Assembly: GCA_028284445.1 (NCBI GenBank) | Contig: JANQRS010000003.1 | Coordinates: 1-64,000 of the forward strand | Length of the DNA stretch: 64,000 nucleotides | Direction of reading: 5' to 3' | Source of the DNA: Calditrichia bacterium | GTDB lineage: Bacteria; Calditrichota; Calditrichia; RBG-13-44-9; J075 | In this document: one piece after another, positions 9,813 through 19,000 of the stretch | Numbering within the stretch: position 1 is the stretch's first letter | How the letters are laid out: every line of letters starts with the position of its first letter | Notes under the pieces: model-generated | What the model was told of the DNA's origin: nothing | The model's database searches: none | What the model saw: the letters and a program-made list of their open reading frames with translations, nothing else | Position numbers and translations under genes: made by a program

Positions 9813-9827
9813 GGTCAATCATTGACC
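9813..9827. promoter_or_regulatory. 15-base perfect palindrome, possible operator
   Basis: GGTCAATCATTGACC is a perfect inverted repeat (7-1-7), located 168 bases upstream of the wza copy 1 start codon. Its size and symmetry suit a dimeric DNA-binding regulator, but there is no second copy in the window to support this. Confidence 0.35.
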
Positions 9828-9962
9828 TGTTGTTTGGAGTGAACCAATCGTCAACTCAACTCTTATTTGTTGGCCCTGATATACCATAAGACATTTTGAG
9901 TGAAATCACAAAAATTTTTTTTTATTCATGACAATTTCAGAAAATATCCCAGAAACGTGGGT

Positions 9963-9985
9963 TTTTTGCATATAAAATATGAAAA
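9963..9985 (-). promoter_or_regulatory. Motif shared by both wza upstream regions, copy 1
   Basis: On the plus strand the block reads TTTTTGCA, one extra T, ATAAAATAT, then GAAAA. Nearly the same block (no extra T, C for the last T of the middle part) lies upstream of the other wza gene at 35992-36013. It is 318 bases upstream of this wza start. The AT-rich context lowers the significance. It could be a promoter or regulator site for both export sets. Confidence 0.35.
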
Positions 9986-10053
9986 AATGGGAAATTATAA
10001 ATATTGATCGGGAGTGAACTCGAGGCTTACGCGCAGCGGAACTACGCGCAAGA

Positions 10054-13000
10054 TCAAATAACTTCCACCGCTTCGTGTTCTTCATTCATTTCGCGGCCGG
10101 CTGCTTCCTGGATTTTACGCCGTAGTTTCCGGGCCAATTTCTTCACGTATGGTTCAACTAACATGCCGCGTGGACTTGCCGGAAAATGTTCGATCTCCAG
10201 TCCGTCCGGAAAAATGTGTGTCCAGCCGTAAGCGGGATCATCAAAGCCGGCAAAATCTTTTTCCGGGCGGAATAAAATACCACGGGCTGAAACGGGATTC
10301 GGAACATAGAGCTCCAAAGCAGTATCATGGATGCTGTCCATGACGATATAAGGCAGCTTCGATGAGGATATATCGGTGAATGAACCGGCGACGTTGGACC
10401 ATTTGGTGAGCAGGCTCATCTTTGCCCGGCTCTTTTCCACGGCAAATTTTTGCTTAAGAAAAGACAGCTTCCTGGCATTGCGTGGAGACATCATATTGTC
10501 GAAGTGATATTTGATATTCTGCATTTTATGATAGTAGCGATAGAAGGGTGTCGAATATTTCTCCAAATCCGATACCGAAGCCATATTATAGGACTCAAGC
10601 ATTGCCAATAAAGCGACCTCCTGGCCCTGGCTCTCGAGCTGTCGCGCAATTTCCACGCAGATGTTGCCGCCAAGACAATATCCGGCCAGGTAGTATGGAC
10701 CTTCAGGCTGCAGTTTGCGCATCTCCGAAACATAGTGTGCTGCCATGTCTTCAAATCGCGTATAGAAGTCGGTTTTGCCATCAAGGCCCTGGGCCTGCAA
10801 GCCATAGAGCGGTTGGTTTGAGCCCAGGTGCAGTGCCAGATCGCGATAGAGCAGAACGTTGCCGCCGGCGCCGTGGACGCAGAATAGCGGTGGCAATGAC
10901 CCGCCCGGTTGAATCGGCACTACGGAGGACCAGTTTGCCTGCCAGTTGTCAGCGCGAATCACTTCGGCAAGGCCCCTGATGCTGGGCGCCTGCAACAGGG
11001 CCGCCAACGGCAGGTTGATACCCATCAGCTTTTCGATCCGGCTGAACAACTTAACCGCCAGCAACGAATGTCCACCAATCATGAAAAAGTCATCATCAAT
11101 ACTCACCGGGCGAGTGCCGAGCACGCTTTCCCAAATTTGCGTAAGCTGGAGTTCGAGGGCATCCTGGGCTGCTTGAGTGTTGTCGCCAGCCGCCGGGCGA
11201 TTGTTTGCTTCCGGCGCCGGTAGCTGTTTGCGGTCGATTTTCCCATTTGGCGTGAGCGGGAAGGCGCTCATTTCTACAAAAGCGTTCGGAATCATGTATG
11301 CCGGGATGTTGTCTTTTAAATGAGCGATGACTGCATCTTGTACAAATGTCCCGCCTTCTTCCGGCAGATAGTAGGCAACCAGTTGCTGTGAAGCGCTGTC
11401 ATTTCCTCTGGCAATGACAACCGCCTCGCGAATGCCTGCGCAATTCTGCAAATGAGCTTCGATTTCTCCAGGCTCAATACGATATCCACGCAGCTTGATC
11501 TGATAATCGATTCGCCCGAGGAACTCAATACGGCAATCGTGCCGGAAACGAACGAGATCACCGGTACCGTAAATGCGCTCCGGTTTGCCGTTTAATTCCA
11601 GATCGAGAAATTTGCTTGAAGTGAGTTCTTCGCGCTTCAAATAGCCCTTTGATAAACCGCTACCGGCAATGAAGAGCTCACCGGGAACGCCGGGCGGCGC
11701 CGGCTGCTTCAGTTCATCAAGGACATAGATCCTGGTATTGGCAATTGGTTTGCCAATGAAAATTTCATCTGCAGTTTTCAGCTGTTCAACGAGGGACCAG
11801 ACTGTGGTTTCTGTTGGACCGTACATATTCCAGACTTCGCCGCAGCGAGCCAATAATTCCCCGGCCAATGTCGGGGGGAAGGCTTCGCCACCGCACAGCA
11901 CTTTTAATTTTTGATTGCCGGTCCAACCGCTGTTTAGCAGCAGTCGCCAGGTTGCCGGTGTGGCCTGCATAACGGTAACGCCATATCTATCGAGAAAATG
12001 AGCGAGTTTTTTGCCGTCGCGTGCGTGCTCCGCGCTTGCGACAACCAAATTACCGCCGCTAACCAATGGCATAAACAGCTCCAGGACAGAGATGTCAAAT
12101 GAGATGGTTGTTACAGCAAGAAGAGTATCTGCCTTTGTAAATCCGGGGGCGTCTTCTGCCATCGTAATCAGAAAATTGACGGCCGCATGATGAGAAATTT
12201 GAACCCCTTTGGGCTTGCCGGTTGAACCGCTGGTATAAATCAGGTAAGCAAGATCGTTGCCATCGACCACCATATTTGCCGGTTCTGTGGATGCTTCGCC
12301 GATCTGCAGCCAATCGCGGTCAAGACAAAGCATGGGCGTTTCCACATTGCCGAGTTCTTCGCTGAGCTTGTCACGGGTAATAAGCAGCGGAGCGACAGAA
12401 TCTGCCAGCATGTAAGCGATACGGTCCGCTGGAAATGAAGGGTCGAGCGGCAGATATGCGGCGCCGGCCTTGAGGATGCCCATCATTGCAATTAGCATAT
12501 CCGGGCAGCGATCATAATAAATGCCGACAAATTGACCACGCTGAATGCCCATATGAATCAGGTGATTCGCCAGTTGATTTGATCGTTCATCGAGTTCCTG
12601 GTAACTCAGGTCTGCAGATGAATTGTCATCCTGCAAAAAATGGATGATCCGTTCTGCGGCATTGCCATTGGCCTGCAAGCTGAACAAATCGTGAATCGTC
12701 TGCTGCGCCGGCAGAGCACGTTCTGTGGCGTTCAGCTTGTCGAGCAGCTGCTGGCTGGTTTTGTTCATGAGCGGTTGCCGGGAAATCGGCGCGCTGGCGT
12801 CGATCTCAATACCTTGCAGGATCAACTCGTAGGTGCCCATCCAGTGGTAAATGGTTTCGCTGTCGAACAGGTTGGTGTTGTAATCACATTCGATGATCAA
12901 CTTGTTATTCGAAGCAACCAGGTTGAAGCCGAAGTCAAACTGGAAGGCCGAGCGTGGATTAACCTCAATATCGAAGCTTAATCCGGCAAAATCCAGATTA

Positions 13001-16000
13001 TGAATAGCCGGATCAACATTAAATGAGGTGGCAACGAATGGTGAGCGGTCCGGCTCGGTGCGGATGCCCAGTTCCTGGATCAATTCACCAAAGGTGATGG
13101 TCTGATTTTCGAAGCCATCGAGGACCACCGACTTGACATGCGCCAAAAGGTCGCTGAATGGGCGATCCATGCTGTTGATGTGCAGGGGAAGCATGTTGGT
13201 GCAATGACCAACCAGCAGGGGATTGTCAACCAATGCCTGACCGGCTGCGGGCATACCAACGACGAGCTGTTCCTGGCCGGTAAGTCGGTAAAGAAGATTT
13301 GTGTATGCGGCCAGCAGGGTGACGTTCAATGTGCAATTTTGCTTCTGGCTGAAGGTCTTGATTTTCTCATAGATGGTGCTATCCACTTCATAGATCGCGC
13401 GGGCGCCGTCGAATGAACGAATCGACGGGCGCGGATGATCGGTTGGCAGATCCAGAACCGATGGCCCGGAAGGAAACTGTGACAGCCAATAGCGACGCGC
13501 CTCGGTCAGCAGCGATTGCTGTTCAGTATCATCTAGCCAGCTAACATATTCGCTGAATTGACCGGGCTGCTCCGGCAGAGTGTTCGTATAGCCGGTTTCA
13601 CTGCGATAAAGCGCCCCAAGATCGCGGATCATGACGTCGTAAGACCAGCCATCACAGATAATATGATGGGCAGTGACGATCAAAACATGCGCATCCGCAG
13701 AAAGCTTGATCAATTCTGCGCGTATCAGCGGTCCGGCAGTGAGGTCAAAAGGGATGCTGGTTTCCTGGGCGAGGCGATCTTCGAGATGTTGACGGCGTGT
13801 GGCATCTGGCAGCGTGCTGTAGTCAGACTGTCGTACATCAATCGTTAGTTGACGAGCAATTTGCTGGTATTCGCCGTTCCTGGCGAAAGTTGTCCGCAGG
13901 GCTTCATGGCGATCAACCAGGCGAGAGAAGGCGCGCTTCAGCGCCTCGTCATCAAGCTCACCGCCTAAAGAAACGGTGCATGACTCGTTAAAGGCGCAGG
14001 TGGCCTTAGGATCCAATTGGGCGGCAAGCCAGATTTCCATTTGCGCCGGTGTCAGCGCGAGACGGCGGATGCCATCCGGTTTTTGATTGTTTTGTTGCAT
14101 TATCCTTGCAGCACGTTTAAGAAACTTGGCGGAAGGCAGCTCAAACAAGCCTGCATCCCGCATTTCAATAGCACTGGACCGAAAACAATCCACAATAAAA
14201 GCCAGGTCTTCATCGCTATGCGCCGTGGAGATGAAACACGGACGCCCTTCCCAGATATGCAAACCACGGTCTCTCAGGAAATGGAAGAGTAAGCTAAAGA
14301 ACTTCATTGGCTTGTCATAAAAGAAATACCAATTTGAACCAAAATGTGTGATGCGGATGGGAATATCTTCTTTCTCATAAATAGTATTGATTTCCCCAAC
14401 CAGCTTCGCCGTCCTTTCCCGCAACTCTTCCTGGAGCTGTGGCCCTTCTTCCTTGAGATGGGTGAGCGCCGCCTCGGCGCCGGCCATTGCCAGCGGATGG
14501 CGGACAAAGGTTCCGGCAAAGAAGGTTACGCCGGCTTCCGGAAATGAAGCATCGCCGTATTGCCAGAAACCGCCGTCGAAGGCATCCATATAGCGTTTTT
14601 GTCCGGCAATTGCGCCGATCGGCATGCCACCGCCGATGATCTTGCCATAGGTAACCAGGTCAGCATCGATGTCAAACCATTCCTGGGCTCCGCCGGGAGC
14701 AATGCGAAAACCGGTAATCACTTCATCAAAAATCAGCGCTGTCTCCGTATCGCGGGTCATGCGACGGAGCGCTTGTAAAAATTCATACGGTTGCAGCTCT
14801 GGCTGACGACTCTGAACCGGCTCGACCATGATAGCCGCGAGGTTCGGCAATTCTTCTCGTAAGATATCGAGGCTGGCCTGTTCGCCATAGGGCAGCAGCA
14901 GCACATTGTCCACCATTTCCATGGGAATGCCCGGTGCAATCGGGAAAGTTTTTGGTCGTCCATTGATCATGCTGCCGCGAACCAACACCTCGTCATTGAC
15001 ACCATGATAGTCGCCGACGAAGAAGGCGATTTTATCGCGACCGGAAACCGTTCTTGCCGCGCGAATGGCGCCGAGGACGGCCTCTGAACCGGTATTGCAA
15101 AAGGTTGCGCGATCCTGACCGGAAAATTCGCAGAGCATCGCGGCAACCTTGCCAGCGATGGGGGATTGCGGTCCAATTTCGATGCCTTCCTTCAACTGCT
15201 TTTCCAACGCCTCGCGGATAAACTTCGGATTGTGCCCGAAAATGTTCGTGCCAAATCCCATGGTGACATCAACATATTCATTGCCATCCACATCGGTGAT
15301 ACGCGAACCATTAGAGCTTTTGCTGATAACCGGATAGGTGATTTCTTTCCATACATCGTTAAAGCCGGCGACCGCTCGGGGATCAGCAAAATGCGCCCGA
15401 TGTTTTTGGGTCATCGCTTTCGAGGTACCGGTCTTGCGCTGGTAACGGCGCATCAGGCCTTCTATTGCATCACGCTGGCGATTGTGAAGGTGATCCGCAC
15501 TCTTCGCTGTATTGATCGGTGAATAAGGGCCGTGCCGTTCGGTGCCAATGCGTGCTTTTTCTGCCTGGACCTTATTCTCCGCCGGTCTTGGTGCTGCCTG
15601 CGGGGCTGCTGACAATTTCGCTGCAGGCGCAGGCATATTTGCTGCTTCCGGCAGCGTGCGATCAACAAATCCGGCCAGTGCATTCATGGTCGGATAATCG
15701 TCGATCAGCTGCCGCAGGCTGATGTTGACTTTAAATGCCTTCTTGAAGGCGAGGCTGACCTGGGTGAGGAAAAGAGAGTCAAAACCGAGTTCCAGGAAGG
15801 TCCTTTCCGGATCAAGTGCTTGTGGATCAATTCCGGACTGATCTGAGAGAATTTGCTGCATGTCACGCACCAGGCGTTCCGGGCGGCTGGCAGTATCTAC
15901 GATAGCTTCCGTGGCTTCGATTTCATCTGATGTTTGGGCGTCGTCATTGATTTGCTGATTTGCAGCGGTAAGTGCCAGGCCACTGGTAATCGGTGGCTCG

Positions 16001-19000
16001 ACCCAATAAGATTGACGCTGAAAAGGATAGGTGGGCAGGGGAATACGCCGTACCAGTTGACCATCGTATAGCAAGCTCCAATTTGGTTGATATCCGGCGA
16101 TCCAGGCGCTGCCGATTGCCAGGTGGAAGTTTACCACATCATTGCTGGCTTCCCGGGCATGACCAAGGCTTGCAACAACACGCTGATCGGCTTCTTCATT
16201 CGGATGTTGCAAGGCCAGGGTGCTGAGGGTCTTCCCCGGACCAACTTCAATTAGTAGACGTCCCGCTTGTTTCTGAAGTTGATTGATGCCGGGACTGAAG
16301 CGAACAGCCTCTCGCACCTGCTGCGCCCAATAGTCCGGATTCAAGGCTTCCTCATCGCTAATCCAATTGCCGGTAAGGCTGGAAATGAACGGAATCTGCG
16401 GTTGATGACGGTCTACGCTTGCCACCTTCGCCGAAAATGGCGCCAGAGTCGGCTCCATCATTGCTGAGTGAAAGGCATGCGAGGTATGCAACTGACGTGA
16501 AATGATATCATTTTCCTGGAATTGCCGATGCAGCGCTTCTATAGCCTCCGTGGGGCCGGATAACACTGTTAAATTGGGTGAATTCAAGGCCGCGACAGAA
16601 ATGCTTTCCGGCAGCTTTGGCAACGAAGCCGCATCCGTGCGGACAGCTAGCATGCTGCCTGATGGCTGTGATTGCATGAGCCGCGCCCGTTCTGCCAGCA
16701 CCGACAATGCATCTTCCAACGAGAAGACGCCGGCCAGGCATGCGGCGGTATATTCGCCGACGCTATGGCCGATCATGGCATCAGGCCTGACGCCTCGGGA
16801 CATCCATAAGCGAGCCAGTGCATATTGAATGACGAATAAAGCCGGTTGGGTGATGGCGGTTTGCTTCAAAGCCTCTGCTGCATCCCCGTTATCATCAACG
16901 GGATAGAGCAGGGAGCGGATGTCAACATTTAGCAGCGGCTGCAAGATCTCGGCGCATTGATCGACAATCTCGCGAAACAATGCTTCCGAGTCGTAGAGGT
17001 TCTTGCCCATGTTAACATGCTGAGCACCCTGTCCCGGAAACATGAATACGATTGAGGCAGGTGCGGTTTTGCTTTGCCCATCCAGCAGGCGCTTCGGATC
17101 GCGCTGCCGCAAGGCCTCAATGGCATCTTCGATTGATGTTGCAACCACAACCCGCCGGTGTTGAAAATGTTTACGCCCGACCTGCAGGGTGTAGGCAACT
17201 TCCTGAAGATTTGCTTCCGGATGTTCGATCAGGAATTGAAGCAGGTTCTGGGTTGCCTCTTCGAGAGCTTCTCGGGTCTTGGCTGAGAGGGGTAGAATAT
17301 GATACTTTGCGTCTTCATTGGCGGCTGGTATCTGCTTTGGAGCTTCTTCCAGGATCAGGTGGGCATTTGTGCCACCCACGCCAAATGAACTGATGCCGGC
17401 TCGCCGCGGCGAATTCCCATCTTTCCAATCAGACAATTCTGTTGGAATAAAAAAGGGGCTGGATTGAAGCGCAATTTGCGGATTGGGCGCCTGGTAATGC
17501 AGCATGGCAGGTATCTTTTTATGTTTCAGCGCCATAACAGTTTTGATAACGCCGGCGACGCCAGCGGCAGTTTCCAAATGTCCGATGTTTGCCTTTAGAG
17601 AGCCAAGCGCGCAGAAGCCAGTTTTGCTGCTGTTAAATGCTTTTTGCAGACCGTCAAATTCGATGGGATCACCAAGCGGCGTGCCGGTGCCATGGGTCTC
17701 AACATAGCCAATGGACTCAGCCGCTATGCCGGCCTGTTCTTGAGCAGCACGAATCGCTGCCGCCTGTCCGGCGGGACTGGGTGCCATAAAGCCGGCTTTC
17801 CGGCTGCCGTCGTTGTTGACGCCGGCACCTTTAACGACTGCGTGAATGGTATCGCCGTCCGCAATGGCATCCTCAAGTCGTTTCAAGACAATGACACCGG
17901 CACCGGCGCCAAAAACTGTTCCTTTTGCGTTGGCATCAAAGGGACGGCAGTGTCCGTCTTGCGATGCCAAACTGCCTTCGATATACAAATAACCGCGATT
18001 CTGCGGGAAGCTGATCGATACACCGCCGGCCAGGGCCATGTCACATTGTCCTTCGCGAATGCTCTGACAGGCCTGGGCAATTGCCACCAGCGAGGTGGAG
18101 CAAGCCGTTTGAATGGTCATTGCCGGACCGCGCAAATTGAGTTTGTAGGCAATACGGGTTGCCAGGTAGTCTTTGTCATTGCCTGTTACCGTTTGATAGC
18201 CGCCAACCTGGAACTGGTTGGTGATTTCTTCCAGGCGTTGCCTGTTTTCCATCAAATTTGATAGCAGGTAGGTGCCCATGCTGGCACCGGCAAAGACACC
18301 GATCGCCCCGGGAAATGCTTCAGCGTTATAGCCGGCATCCTCGAGTGCCTGCCAGGCGCATTCCAGGAACACCCGCTGCTGAGGGTCAATTTGAGCCGCC
18401 TCCCGCGGCGTGTATTTGAAGAAATCAGCATCGAACATATCCGGTTGTTTCAGAACGCTGCGGGCAGCGACAAATTGATCGGCCAACTCCGCCGGCGGCT
18501 TTTCAGCCAGTTCGTCTTCATCGAAGAAGGTAATGGACTCAACATTATTGACGATGTTTTCCCAAAGCTCATCGACATTCTCTGCGCCGGGAAACCGCCC
18601 GGCCATCCCTACGATGGCAATATCCCCGCTGCCGGCAGCGGCAGAGTTGGGTATCACCGTACTCACTTCCTCTTTGTTGTGTTTCAGAAACTCAGTCAGT
18701 GAGGCAATCGTAGGGTAGGAAAAGAGCTCCGTGAAAGACAGCGTCTGCTCTAACTCCCGGCGCAAATACACCAGCACCCGGCCAAGTAAAACGGAGTCAC
18801 CCCCGAGATCGAAAAAATTGTCGTCTCCCGCAGCGTGCTCAATGCCAAGAACCTTACACCATACCGCACGAATTTGATTTTCAAGCGAAATGCTGCCAGT
18901 CGCGGTGTTTACAAGCGGTGCTGCGGAGCGAAATTCTATGGCCGGCAGATTACGCCGATCGATTTTCCCGCTGGCAGTTTTCGGCATGCTATCAATGGCG

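Larger units (their letters stand above)
9646..10053. other. Intergenic region between NRPS/PKS gene and second export set
   Basis: A 408-base region that should hold the promoter for the wza-wzc-ligase set on the minus strand. It contains a perfect 15-base palindrome (9813-9827), an AT-rich block with a motif shared with the other wza gene (9963-9985), and an imperfect 8-bp hairpin just after the NRPS stop (10026-10052, no T-run). No gene is apparent. Confidence 0.5.

Noticed and set aside
17644..18261. A 205-codon plus-strand frame inside the NRPS/PKS gene
   Set aside because: It lies antisense to the ketosynthase domain, whose motifs are intact; the translation shows no domain.
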